Origin: Bacteroidales bacterium
Lineage (GTDB): Bacteria > Bacteroidota > Bacteroidia > Bacteroidales > UBA10428
Length of the DNA: 64,000 nt
Direction of reading: 5' to 3'
Assembly: GCA_016930375.1 (NCBI GenBank)
Contig: JAFGGU010000066.1
Coordinates: forward strand, 1-64,000
Below are positions 56,114-64,000 of the stretch, one piece after another (the first letter of the stretch is position 1; every line of letters begins with the position of its first letter). The position numbers were made by a program, and so were the translations under genes. Below the pieces are notes generated by a model. That model saw nothing but the letters and a program-made list of their open reading frames with translations. It was not told the DNA's origin and searched no databases.

Positions 56114-56803
56114 GTGAATATCCTGATTATTGAAGACGAAGTAAAACTTGTAGCCTTTTTAAAAAAGGGTCTTAAAGAACAAGGCTATAAAGTGGATGCA
56201 GCCTATGATGGACTTTTGGGTGAAAGGCTGGCTTTGCAGGGTGCATATGATCTCATTATACTGGACCTGATCATTCCACAAGTGAATGGTTTGGAATTGT
56301 GTAAGAAGATACGCCTGAAAAATGAAAGCATACCCATATTGATGCTAACGGCTTTAGGCACAACGGAAGATAAAGTGACCGGTTTTGATGCAGGTGCTGA
56401 TGATTATCTTACAAAACCTTTTGAATTCCAGGAACTCCTGGCCAGGATCAAGGCTCTTTTCAAAAGATCAGCCGGGATTCAGCATAAATCGGGTATTCTG
56501 CAGGTTTTTGACCTTTAGCTTGATTTGTTCAGAAAGATTGCAAAACGCGGAGATAAATCCATTACTTTGACCGCAAAGGAGTTTGCCCTGCTTGAATTTA
56601 TGATGATGAATAAGGGAAGAATTCTTTCAAGGCTGGAAATCGCGCAACAGGTTTGGGACATTAATTTCGATACAGGCACTAATGTTGTGGATGTTTATAT
56701 CAACATTCTGCGAAAAAAAATCGATAAAGAATTCAATAATAAACTAATTCATACCCGGATAGGACTGGGGTACGTTTTTGATGAACTGAATGGAAATACG
56801 TAA
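56114..56803 (+). pseudogene. OmpR-type response regulator interrupted by an in-frame TAG
   Basis: The frame encodes a complete OmpR-family regulator (229 codons plus stop) except for a TAG at codon 135 (56516-56518). The receiver domain is intact (IIEDE, phospho-acceptor Asp51 in LDLIIPQ, TALG, TKPF). The winged-helix domain resumes directly after the stop in the same frame (KSITLTAKEFALLEFM, RIGLGYVF). The stop falls in the interdomain DLxLD stretch, so a single base change from a sense codon explains it. The product is a receiver-only protein, unless the DNA-binding half restarts at TTG 56525. Start GTG 56114 gives the typical NILIIEDE opening. It overlaps the kinase by 14 bases. Confidence 0.85.
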
Positions 56804-58166
56804 AAAACTCACCTATCAATTCAGTGCAGCTGTTGCATTAATACTGCTGTTGACCTTTATAGCAATACACCTTTCATTTTCAGGATCGAGAAAGGTTGAA
56901 TTTTTTGATCGTCTGTCAAGCAAATCCAAATTAGTAGCGCAGATGCTCATTGATATTGACGAGATAGATCTTGAAGTTTTAAGAAAAATTGAGCAGAATA
57001 ACCCCCTCAATCTCGCCAATGAGAAAATCCTGATTTATGATTCCAGTGATAAAAAAATTTATTCGAGTGATATAGATAGTAGTCTGGTTATTTCAAGAAA
57101 TCTGATTCGGAAAGTCAGAAATGAAGAGGAGATAAGATTTAACCAGGGAGATTTCGAAGTATGCGGACTTTTATACGTCAGCAAGGGAAACCGGATTGTG
57201 GTTTTCACTGCAGCTACTGATATTTTCGGAATCAGGAAGATAAGAATGTTGCGTAATATTCTCATTCTGGTTTATATCACCAGCCTGATTTTTATCTTTC
57301 TGATCGGAAGATTATTGGCCAACCGTGCTTTGAATCCAATTGAAAGAATTATCAACCAGGTAGATGAGATCAGCATATCCAATCTGGATGCCCGGGTAAA
57401 CGAAGGCAACGGAAAGGATGAGATTGCCAAGCTTGCAATTACATTCAACAATATGCTGAAACGACTGGAGACATCATTCAGGATTCAAAAAACATTCATT
57501 GCCAATGCATCACATGAGTTGAGAAATCCTTTGACAGTTCTGACAGGTCAGATGGAGGTTGTATTAATGTCAGACCGATCGAAGAAAGAATATCATAAAA
57601 CCCTGCAATCTGTTTATGAAGATGCAGTGAATATCAATCATTTGGCGAATAACTTATTGCTGTTAGCTCAAACCAGCGCGGAAAGCACTTCACATAGTTT
57701 TGACAGGGTGCGTATTGATGATACCCTATGGCAGGCTGCTAATGAGATGAAAAACAGGCATCCCGATTTCCTTATAAAAACAAACTTTAGTGATACCATT
57801 GTGGATGATGATAACCTCACCGTTTATGGCAATGAGTTTTTAATAAAGACAGCATTTTTGAATATACTGGAAAATGCATACAAATATTCAATCCATCCTG
57901 CAATAAATATTCTGGTTGATTTAAAAATAGATTTCATTGTCATTGAATTCAAGGATAATGGTATTGGTATCCTTGAAGATGAGATTAATATGATTTTCAA
58001 TCCTTTTTATAGAACAAAAAACGCGCTCAATAAAAAAGGCCATGGTATTGGATTAACGCTTGTTGAAAATATTTCCCAGCTTCACCATGGATTTGTTACT
58101 GTAAGTTCTGAAATTAATATCGGCACAACGTTTTCCATGCATCTTCCACTCTACAAAAATGTTTGA
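56790..58166 (+). CDS. Sensor histidine kinase (HAMP-HisKA-HATPase)
   Basis: A 458-residue membrane kinase: helix 13-30, periplasmic sensor about 31-152, helix 155-175, HAMP (about 176-228), HisKA with phospho-acceptor His242 in NASHELRNPL, and an ATPase domain with NILENAYKYS and GHGIGLTL. Partner of the broken regulator just upstream, with which it overlaps by 14 bases. Its position after nhaD suggests a link to ion or envelope stress, but this is only context. Confidence 0.9.
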   Translation: MEIRKKLTYQFSAAVALILLLTFIAIHLSFSGSRKVEFFDRLSSKSKLVAQMLIDIDEIDLEVLRKIEQNNPLNLANEKILIYDSSDKKIYSSDIDSSLVISRNLIRKVRNEEEIRFNQGDFEVCGLLYVSKGNRIVVFTAATDIFGIRKIRMLRNILILVYITSLIFIFLIGRLLANRALNPIERIINQVDEISISNLDARVNEGNGKDEIAKLAITFNNMLKRLETSFRIQKTFIANASHELRNPLTVLTGQMEVVLMSDRSKKEYHKTLQSVYEDAVNINHLANNLLLLAQTSAESTSHSFDRVRIDDTLWQAANEMKNRHPDFLIKTNFSDTIVDDDNLTVYGNEFLIKTAFLNILENAYKYSIHPAINILVDLKIDFIVIEFKDNGIGILEDEINMIFNPFYRTKNALNKKGHGIGLTLVENISQLHHGFVTVSSEINIGTTFSMHLPLYKNV

Positions 58167-58283
58167 GACCTATTTTATTGGAAAGTTTTTCTTTGTCTAA
58201 GGATAGTTTAATTTGTTTTTAATCCCGCTTTAATGCTCATTTTCATATATCATCGTATATATGTATGATGAAATTGAGTAGCT

Positions 58284-59189
58284 ATGATTAACGTATCGGT
58301 AATTCTGGTGACATTCAATTCCGAGAATACCCTGCAGAGAACACTTGATTCAGTCATCGGACAAAACGGGAGGGGAGAATTCTTCAATCTGGAACTCATT
58401 GTTGTGGATGATTGTTCTTCTGACAAAACACGGCTAATCCTCCATCAGAATAATATTTCATTTTACACAACCGAAATCAATTCTGGTGGCCCGAACAAAG
58501 GAAGGAACATGGCCCTGAGGCAGGCAAATGGTGATTATATCTGCTTTATCGATCATGATGATGTATGGATGCCGGATAAGATAATCATGCAATTGCGAGC
58601 TACTCATTACGCGCCTGTCATCACTACAGGCTATTCGATACATCACCGGTCGGGCTCAAAAGCATCCACAAGGGCGCTTTCAGGTAGTGACCCTGTTTTG
58701 TTCAAAGAGAATGAGACTTTTCTGGCAAAACTCAGGATGGACAGAAGAGGCCAAAACACTTACTTAAGTACATTTATGATCAGAAATGATCTGAAAAATA
58801 TTTTTTTTGAAGAACACTTTGGAATGTGCGATTTTGACTGGCTTTTGCGCATATTTGAAAATCAGAGGACAGCTGAGATTCCAAAAGTACTTATGAAACG
58901 CTATGTGTCCGGAGACAATCTGTCGTTGCATGAGGATTATCGTAAAAAGAACTTTTATTATGTTTTATATACGTTTGAAAACTATGAGGACAAATATCCG
59001 AAGGAAGTTAAGCTTGGCCGGCGAAGATCGCACGGATCCTGGGCAAGGTATTTCTACCTCATTGATAAGATGAAAAATGCAAGGGCTTATTTTCTGAAGG
59101 GACCATTTGAAATGAAAGCAATAGCTTTTTATATAACCAGCTTCGCTGGAAGTACACTGATCAGAAAGAGTTTCAGGTTTTTCGGATGA
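58284..59189 (+). CDS. Family 2 glycosyltransferase
   Basis: A 301-residue GT-A enzyme. VSVILVTFNSENTLQRTLDS opens the fold, LIVVDDCSSDKT holds the nucleotide-binding Asp pair, and FIDHDDVWMPDK is the metal-binding D-x-D-type site. The C-terminal 80 residues are basic and helical, without a clear membrane segment. It probably adds a sugar to a surface glycan. It stands apart, 117 bases after the kinase, in an AT-rich stretch. Confidence 0.87.
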   Translation: MINVSVILVTFNSENTLQRTLDSVIGQNGRGEFFNLELIVVDDCSSDKTRLILHQNNISFYTTEINSGGPNKGRNMALRQANGDYICFIDHDDVWMPDKIIMQLRATHYAPVITTGYSIHHRSGSKASTRALSGSDPVLFKENETFLAKLRMDRRGQNTYLSTFMIRNDLKNIFFEEHFGMCDFDWLLRIFENQRTAEIPKVLMKRYVSGDNLSLHEDYRKKNFYYVLYTFENYEDKYPKEVKLGRRRSHGSWARYFYLIDKMKNARAYFLKGPFEMKAIAFYITSFAGSTLIRKSFRFFG

Positions 59190-59326
59190 GATAAGTCGCA
59201 TCTGAGCAAATGTTTTTATCGGTTCAAGTAAGAGTTGATATGAATTTTAATTCCTTTTTAATCTATTATTCATGAAGGCTAAATTGATTATGGTTACTTT
59301 CGATTTTAATATTACAATTTTTATTT

Positions 59327-60178
59327 ATGGAGAATAAATCAAGAAATACGGTTTTTGCGACTGTTGTTATTTTCCTTTTGCTACTCTTGTCCGGGATCCT
59401 CTTTTTTAAGGGAAGAAGCAATAAGAAGGAATTGGTTGCGGAAAAGCAGACTTCTCAGGCTTTACTTGAAAAAGGTGACAGATTAAAGAAAGAACTGACT
59501 GCACTCCAGGAAGATTTTAATAAGAATAGTATTCATATGGATGAACTTATTAAAGAAAAAGAGCGGTTGATCGATGAAAATACAACAAAGATCCGGAAAC
59601 TGTTATCAGAAAATAAAGTGGGGAACAATGCATTAAAACAAGTTAAAGAGATTGAGATCCAAAACAGCAAGTTACAAACGGAAATCAATACCCTGAAAGA
59701 ACAATTGGCGGATTTAACCAGGCAATCACAGGATCAATCCGGCAAAATTGCAAATCTTGAGCAGGAGAATGATCAGTTGAAGGAGCAGAACACGCTGCTC
59801 CGCTCCATGATTTCCAATAATATTAAGATCACTGCAACCAAAGGCAGGAAAAACAAACTGACCGTTATGGCAGCCAGAACAAATCTCATTTCAGCTTATT
59901 TGGATGTGCCGGCATCGGTAAGCAATAATGTAAGTTTTACACTTATTTATCCGGATGGAACTAAGGTTTCAAGCAAGGAAGTAAGTACAGCAATAATTAA
60001 TGTTGTTGATCCAGCCGCCGGAAAGGCGACAGAAAATACTGCAGAAGGGTATACAGAAGCTGTTAAAACTTTGGAATTAAAATATACACCAAAAGACCGG
60101 TTAAAAAAAGGTACTTATAAACTGAGTGTGTATAACGAAAGTGAATATATTACAGGAGTACATATTGGATTAAAATAA
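59327..60178 (+). CDS. Membrane-anchored coiled-coil protein
   Basis: A 283-residue protein of unknown family. One helix (about 9-28) anchors it, with the rest predicted outside the cytoplasm. A long coiled coil runs from about 35 to 165 with regular Lys/Glu/Leu heptads, then a beta-rich domain of about 110 residues with FTLIYPDGTKV and KKGTYKLSVYNE, which resembles an Ig-like fold. It could be a spacer or scaffold at the envelope. A strong terminator follows. Confidence 0.7.
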   Translation: MENKSRNTVFATVVIFLLLLLSGILFFKGRSNKKELVAEKQTSQALLEKGDRLKKELTALQEDFNKNSIHMDELIKEKERLIDENTTKIRKLLSENKVGNNALKQVKEIEIQNSKLQTEINTLKEQLADLTRQSQDQSGKIANLEQENDQLKEQNTLLRSMISNNIKITATKGRKNKLTVMAARTNLISAYLDVPASVSNNVSFTLIYPDGTKVSSKEVSTAIINVVDPAAGKATENTAEGYTEAVKTLELKYTPKDRLKKGTYKLSVYNESEYITGVHIGLK

Positions 60179-60238
60179 AGATTTCGGTTTTGTCTATTTT
60201 TTCATTTGTCTTTTGATGTGAATTTTTCTCCTGTTAGA

Positions 60239-60266
60239 GGGCTCCCGAGAGGGGGTCCTTTTTTTT
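60239..60266 (+). terminator. Intrinsic terminator after the coiled-coil gene
   Basis: GGGCTCCC (60239-60246) pairs with GGGGGTCC (60251-60258), including two wobble pairs, around a GAGA tetraloop of GNRA type. Eight Ts follow. Confidence 0.8.
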
Positions 60267-60340
60267 CAGGTACAAATCATAATACTCATTAACAAAATCC
60301 TTATTGAATAGTATTTGAATGATAAATCGTGCATAATCAC

Positions 60341-60373
60341 AAAAAAAATCCCGGTCTTCAATAAACCGGGATT
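60341..60373 (-). terminator. Intrinsic terminator after hppA
   Basis: Arms AATCCCGGT (60347-60355) and ACCGGGATT (60365-60373) are perfect reverse complements. On the minus strand the stem runs into eight Ts, 24 bases after the hppA stop. Confidence 0.85.
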
Positions 60374-60396
60374 CATATATTTAAGTTGGCTGAAGA

Positions 60397-62655
60397 TTAT
60401 ATCAAGGATGTAGCCAGCGTTACTCCTACCACCACGATCGATACCATGCTCATCAGCTTGATGAGGATGTTAAGGGAAGGTCCGGAAGTATCCTTGAAAG
60501 GATCACCCACTGTGTCACCAACAACTGCGGCTTTATGGCAATCACTGCCTTTTCCGCCATAGTTGCCTTCTTCAATGAATTTTTTGGCATTGTCCCATGC
60601 ACCACCGGCATTGGCCATAAAAATGGCGAGGATGAAACCGGTGGCAACAGCGCCAACCAACAGTCCCATTACTCCTGCAGGGCCGAAAAGAATACCAACT
60701 GCGATGGGTATGGTAATAGCCAGTAAAGATGGAAGCATCATTTCACGTTGCGCACCTTTGGTGGAAATAGCCACACAGCTTGCATAATCAGGTTCGGCTT
60801 TGCCTTCAAGAATCCCTTTTATTTCGCGGAACTGACGGCGTACTTCATCCACCATGGATTGCGCAGCACGACCAACAGCATTCATGCTGAGTCCGCAGAA
60901 AAGGAAAGCTGCCATGGAACCGATAAATGCACCAACCAGTACCCTTGGGTTCATGAGGTCAATGTTATAATAGGTCATGACATCCTGGATACCGGCATTA
61001 TGTATTTCAATGCCTGTAGATGCTTGAAAAGCCGCTGCTTTTTCAGGCAACCTGGCCAGGCCTACCTTGATCTCCTCAACATAGGACGCCAGCAAGGCGA
61101 GAGCTGTCAGAGCGGCAGAACCAATGGCAAAACCTTTACCGGTTGCGGCAGTAGTGTTGCCCAATGAATCGAGCGCATCGGTACGCTTGCGCACTTCAGG
61201 ACCCAGGTGACTCATTTCGGCGTTGCCACCGGCGTTGTCGGCAATAGGTCCGTAAGCATCCGTGGCCAGGGTTATGCCAAGCGTAGAAAGCATACCTACA
61301 GCAGCTATGCCGATGCCGTAAAGGCCCATGCTAAGATTTTCAAAGTTGAAATTGGAGGCAAATATGAATGCCAGAATAATGGAAGTACCGACAATCAATA
61401 CCGGGAAAGCGGTGGATATCATGCCCGTTCCTATTCCGCTGATAATAACGGTAGCCGGGCCTGTTTTTGAAGAACCGGCAATCTTCTGTGTGGGTTTGAA
61501 ACCTGCCGATGTATAATATTCGGTTGTTTTACCGATACCGATACCGGCAACAAGACCTGCGATCATGGCTCCCCATACGCCCACGAAATTGGGAATTTTT
61601 AATACCCAGAGAATCAGGAGGGCAAACACGGCAATAAAGACAGAACTGACATTTACACCGCGTCCGAGTGAGGCAAGAAGCTGTTTTTGCGATGCGCCTT
61701 CTTTGGTACGTACCAGGAATATTCCGAGGATTGACAGCACAATGCCCACAGCTGCAATCAGCATAGGAGCAATAACAGCATTAAACTGTGTGGTTGCAGC
61801 ATCATAGTTTCCATAGCCGGCAGCTATCAGCCCGGTTGCTGTGAAGCCTGTCGCTCCCAATGCGGCAGTGGACAGAATGGATCCGCAATACGATTCATAC
61901 AGGTCAGCGCCCATACCGGCAACATCACCCACGTTGTCACCCACATTATCAGCAATGGTAGCCGGATTGCGGGGATCGTCTTCGGGAATGCCTGCTTCAA
62001 CTTTACCAACGAGGTCAGCTCCTACATCGGCAGCTTTCGTGTAAATGCCGCCGCCGACACGGGCAAACAATGCCTGGGTGGAAGCACCCATACCGAAGGT
62101 AAGGGTTGTAGTGGTGATGATGATAAGTTTCATGGAAGGATCACTGGCAATTGCCATGTTGGTGGTGTTATCCAATGCGCCAACAATATAGTTCAGCGCA
62201 TAGAACCAGATGGAAATGTCAAGCAATCCCAGACCAACCACAACCAGACCCATAACAGCGCCTGAACGGAATGCAACCCTGAGGCCATGGTTCAGCGATC
62301 TTTGAGCAGCGTTGGCAGTACGTGCCGAAGCATACGTGGCAGTTTTCATGCCGATGAAACCTGCAAGACCACTGAAGAAACCGCCTGTCAAAAAGGCAAA
62401 GGGCACCCAGGGATTCTGGATTTTCAATACATACGCGAGAATTGCAAAAACGACAGTTAAAATAACAAAAACAAGAGTAACAACCTTATATTGTTGTTTC
62501 AGATAAGCCATTGCCCCCTCACGAACGTACTGGGCAATTTTTTTCATCGTATCCGTACCCTCTGACTCCTTCATCATCTGCTTAAAAAAGTAGTAAGCAA
62601 ATCCAAGGGCCAGCAATGATCCAAGTGGTACCAACCAGAATAAATTATTCAACAT
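60397..62655 (-). CDS. hppA: Membrane pyrophosphatase, K+-dependent, Na+ (and H+) pumping type
   Basis: A 752-residue ion pump with about 16 helices that uses pyrophosphate hydrolysis. The substrate site shows [11 protein letters not shown] and [19 protein letters not shown] has Ala rather than Lys, the mark of K+-dependent enzymes. The gate Glu254 in DLYESY lies where Na+-pumping members have it, not one turn later as in plant H+ pumps. Thr90, Phe94, Asp146 and Met175 match, as I recall, the four residues reported for the Na+,H+-pumping subfamily of Bacteroides. It is monocistronic with its own terminator. Confidence 0.95.
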   Translation of the reverse strand: MLNNLFWLVPLGSLLALGFAYYFFKQMMKESEGTDTMKKIAQYVREGAMAYLKQQYKVVTLVFVILTVVFAILAYVLKIQNPWVPFAFLTGGFFSGLAGFIGMKTATYASARTANAAQRSLNHGLRVAFRSGAVMGLVVVGLGLLDISIWFYALNYIVGALDNTTNMAIASDPSMKLIIITTTTLTFGMGASTQALFARVGGGIYTKAADVGADLVGKVEAGIPEDDPRNPATIADNVGDNVGDVAGMGADLYESYCGSILSTAALGATGFTATGLIAAGYGNYDAATTQFNAVIAPMLIAAVGIVLSILGIFLVRTKEGASQKQLLASLGRGVNVSSVFIAVFALLILWVLKIPNFVGVWGAMIAGLVAGIGIGKTTEYYTSAGFKPTQKIAGSSKTGPATVIISGIGTGMISTAFPVLIVGTSIILAFIFASNFNFENLSMGLYGIGIAAVGMLSTLGITLATDAYGPIADNAGGNAEMSHLGPEVRKRTDALDSLGNTTAATGKGFAIGSAALTALALLASYVEEIKVGLARLPEKAAAFQASTGIEIHNAGIQDVMTYYNIDLMNPRVLVGAFIGSMAAFLFCGLSMNAVGRAAQSMVDEVRRQFREIKGILEGKAEPDYASCVAISTKGAQREMMLPSLLAITIPIAVGILFGPAGVMGLLVGAVATGFILAIFMANAGGAWDNAKKFIEEGNYGGKGSDCHKAAVVGDTVGDPFKDTSGPSLNILIKLMSMVSIVVVGVTLATSLI

Positions 62656-62834
62656 AGGTATAATTGCTTTTAATTAATAAATGGTTAATTGATAACAACT
62701 AAGTGAAATATAATAAGATATCACAGTTTTCATAAAAATACGGCCGTAAAGATAATAATTTACAGAACGCAAGAAAGCGGGTGGGCAAATAAATTTACCG
62801 ACTGGTTAGTCAGGCGATGCAATCATAAAAATCC

Positions 62835-62842
62835 TAACTTTG
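62835..62842 (+). promoter_or_regulatory. Bacteroidota -7 element before the second DUF1080 gene
   Basis: TAACTTTG is an exact TAnnTTTG match, 24 bases before the ATG at 62867. No convincing -33 TTG at the standard distance. Confidence 0.45.
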
Positions 62843-62866
62843 TAATGAAACTAAATTTTTTTCCAT

Positions 62867-63601
62867 ATGAAAACTTTGAAGTCGATATTGATCCTGTTGT
62901 CATTTTCGCTGGCAGCAATTGCCCAAGAACAGAAAAATCCTGAAAGTACCGAACTCTGGGAACCTGTTCCCCCCGTGATAACGCCCGGAGAAGCCACTGC
63001 AGCTCCTTCCGATGCCATTGTCCTGTTCGATGGCACCAGCCTGAACGAATGGACCAATGACAAAGGTGAGCCTGCAGGATGGACCGTAGCGGACGGTTGC
63101 ATGACCGTAAAGCCAGGGACCGGTATCATCCGGACCAAACGTGGATTTGGCGACTGCCAGCTGCATATTGAATGGCGTTCGCCCATTGTGGTCACAGGTG
63201 AGGGCCAGGGACGCGGCAACAGCGGTATCTTCCTGCAAAGTCTTTACGAAGTGCAGGTACTGGATTGTTACAATAACACAACCTATTCGAACGGCCAGAC
63301 CGGATCGATCTACAAGCAGAGCATTCCTCTTGTGAATGCGTGCAGGAAGCCCGGTGATTGGCAGTCCTATGATATTATTTACACTGCCCCCCGCTTCAGC
63401 GAGAACGGTCGGGTCACCCTTCCGGGACGGATCACCGTTTTGCATAATGGTGTGCTCATACAGAACAACGTCGAAATCAGGGGCACTACCGAATACATTG
63501 GTGCACCCCGGCCTGTCGTGCATGGCATGAAGGAACCCATTTCACTGCAGGATCACGACAATCTGGTGAGTTACAGGAATATTTGGGTAAGGGAGCTTTA
63601 A
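62867..63601 (+). CDS. DUF1080 protein (3-keto-disaccharide hydrolase family), copy 2
   Basis: A 244-residue exported protein with a cleavable signal ([20 protein letters not shown]) and no lipobox, unlike the copy at 31146. The jelly-roll has [42 protein letters not shown] and [20 protein letters not shown]. Likely a periplasmic 3-keto-glycoside hydrolase or sugar-binding protein. It is monocistronic, divergent from hppA. Confidence 0.9.
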   Translation: MKTLKSILILLSFSLAAIAQEQKNPESTELWEPVPPVITPGEATAAPSDAIVLFDGTSLNEWTNDKGEPAGWTVADGCMTVKPGTGIIRTKRGFGDCQLHIEWRSPIVVTGEGQGRGNSGIFLQSLYEVQVLDCYNNTTYSNGQTGSIYKQSIPLVNACRKPGDWQSYDIIYTAPRFSENGRVTLPGRITVLHNGVLIQNNVEIRGTTEYIGAPRPVVHGMKEPISLQDHDNLVSYRNIWVREL

Positions 63602-63610
63602 AAGTGCAGT

Positions 63611-63688
63611 TCTCGCAAAGACGCAGAGACGCTAAGTATGAAATCCAAAGCAAAATTATAAACTTCGCGAATTGGCGTCTTTGCGAGA
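63611..63688. repeat. Inverted repeat between convergent genes
   Basis: TCTCGCAAAGACGC (63611-63624) and its exact reverse complement (63675-63688) flank 50 bases. The core (GCAAAGACGC) belongs to short palindromic repeats often seen dispersed in bacterial genomes. It may act as a bidirectional terminator here. Confidence 0.7.
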
Positions 63689-63717
63689 GGTTTTCAACTG
63701 CGAAATCTGCGAGAAAT

Positions 63718-64000
63718 TTACGGTAGGTACTTCTCCAGTTCCCCCGGAGCAGCATAAGGCCATTCCGGTTCAAAGTAATTCCATAGCAGGGCTGATATTT
63801 TCCGGATCAGTCTATAGCCTTCATTGCTGTATATCCAGCTTGTATCCTGCTGGTTTTTGGTGATCACGCAAAAAACATAATCGCCGTGCGGTGCATTCAC
63901 CAGCACCACCTCCGACCTGGATTCATCCACGGCGCCTTGTTTGGATGCCGCCTGAACGGTGGGAGGTATTTGCGAAAGGGCTTCCCCGTTCCAGTATATG
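63718..64000 (-). CDS. Class A beta-lactamase-like serine hydrolase, C-terminal part
   Basis: The frame is open to the right edge of the window, leaving about 93 C-terminal residues. They contain YWNGEALSQIPP, a SKQG motif at the place of the Lys-Thr-Gly triad of class A beta-lactamases, then SRSEVVLVNAPHGDYVFCVI, the strand pair next to it. The catalytic Ser-x-x-Lys is outside the window, so whether it is an active lactamase or another serine hydrolase cannot be said. Confidence 0.75.
   Translation of the reverse strand, partial: IYWNGEALSQIPPTVQAASKQGAVDESRSEVVLVNAPHGDYVFCVITKNQQDTSWIYSNEGYRLIRKISALLWNYFEPEWPYAAPGELEKYLP

Noticed and set aside
56516-56518. TAG read as an amino acid (pyrrolysine or recoded amber)
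   Set aside because: TAG serves as a normal stop elsewhere in the window (for example the M4 protease), and no suppressor tRNA or pyl gene is visible.
63486-63773. 95-codon minus-strand frame over the right-end repeat
   Set aside because: It crosses the inverted repeat and the real end of the serine hydrolase in another phase.

Overview
This window reads as a chromosomal segment of a Gram-negative member of the Bacteroidota, probably near Bacteroidales/Marinilabiliales. The evidence is a secreted M4 protease with a type IX secretion C-terminal signal, many lipoproteins with short signal peptides, lipid A/LPS genes (lpxH, kdtA, a family 9 glycosyltransferase), several good matches to the Bacteroidota promoter element TAnnTTTG, and families typical of the phylum (DUF5686, DUF4154, DUF1080, DUF937). 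No rRNA, tRNA, CRISPR array, prophage or insertion sequence was seen. Both window ends cut through genes: a GH13 sugar phosphorylase on the left and a class A beta-lactamase-like serine hydrolase on the right.

Layout. 1-9.5 kb: end of the sugar phosphorylase, small envelope proteins, a large double-transglutaminase lipoprotein with a downstream esterase, and the M4 protease coupled to a small lipoprotein. 9.6-17.4 kb: carbohydrate-active enzymes (GH2, GH5-CBM6), deoC, a transglutaminase, an acetyltransferase and a Tat-exported Gfo/Idh/MocA oxidoreductase. 17.5-32.6 kb: DUF5686 outer-membrane protein, a nucleotidase, an orphan histidine kinase, an SDR, a glycerate kinase, a divergent dapF/dapL pair, metallopeptidases, and a DUF1080 plus acyltransferase pair.

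32.7-48.4 kb: one long minus-strand run, probably one or two operons. It starts with storage-polysaccharide genes (GH133 debranching enzyme, GT4 transferase, GH57 amylase with a lysine-rich tail, and a 1411-residue glycogen synthase-phosphorylase fusion). It continues with recJ, a GT4 transferase, a threonylcarbamoyl-AMP synthase, a GT9 heptosyltransferase, kdtA and a radical SAM protein. Together with the GH13 phosphorylase at the left edge, this indicates an alpha-glucan storage and turnover system.

48.6-64 kb: two tandem thioredoxin-fold lipoproteins that both lack the active-site cysteines, lpxH, a P-type cation ATPase, nhaD, a two-component pair whose response regulator carries an in-frame amber stop, a GT2 transferase, a coiled-coil membrane protein, a K+-dependent membrane pyrophosphatase with residues reported for Na+/H+ dual pumping, and a second DUF1080 protein. 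The P-type ATPase, NhaD and pyrophosphatase suggest that sodium ions matter in its energetics.

The best candidates for new biology are the synthase-phosphorylase fusion with its tailed GH57 partner, the paired SxxS thioredoxin-like lipoproteins, the DapF lacking one catalytic cysteine, the broken response regulator, and two kinds of intergenic repeat: a dispersed hairpin family (three copies) and short tandem repeats of 7-9 nt placed directly after stop codons.
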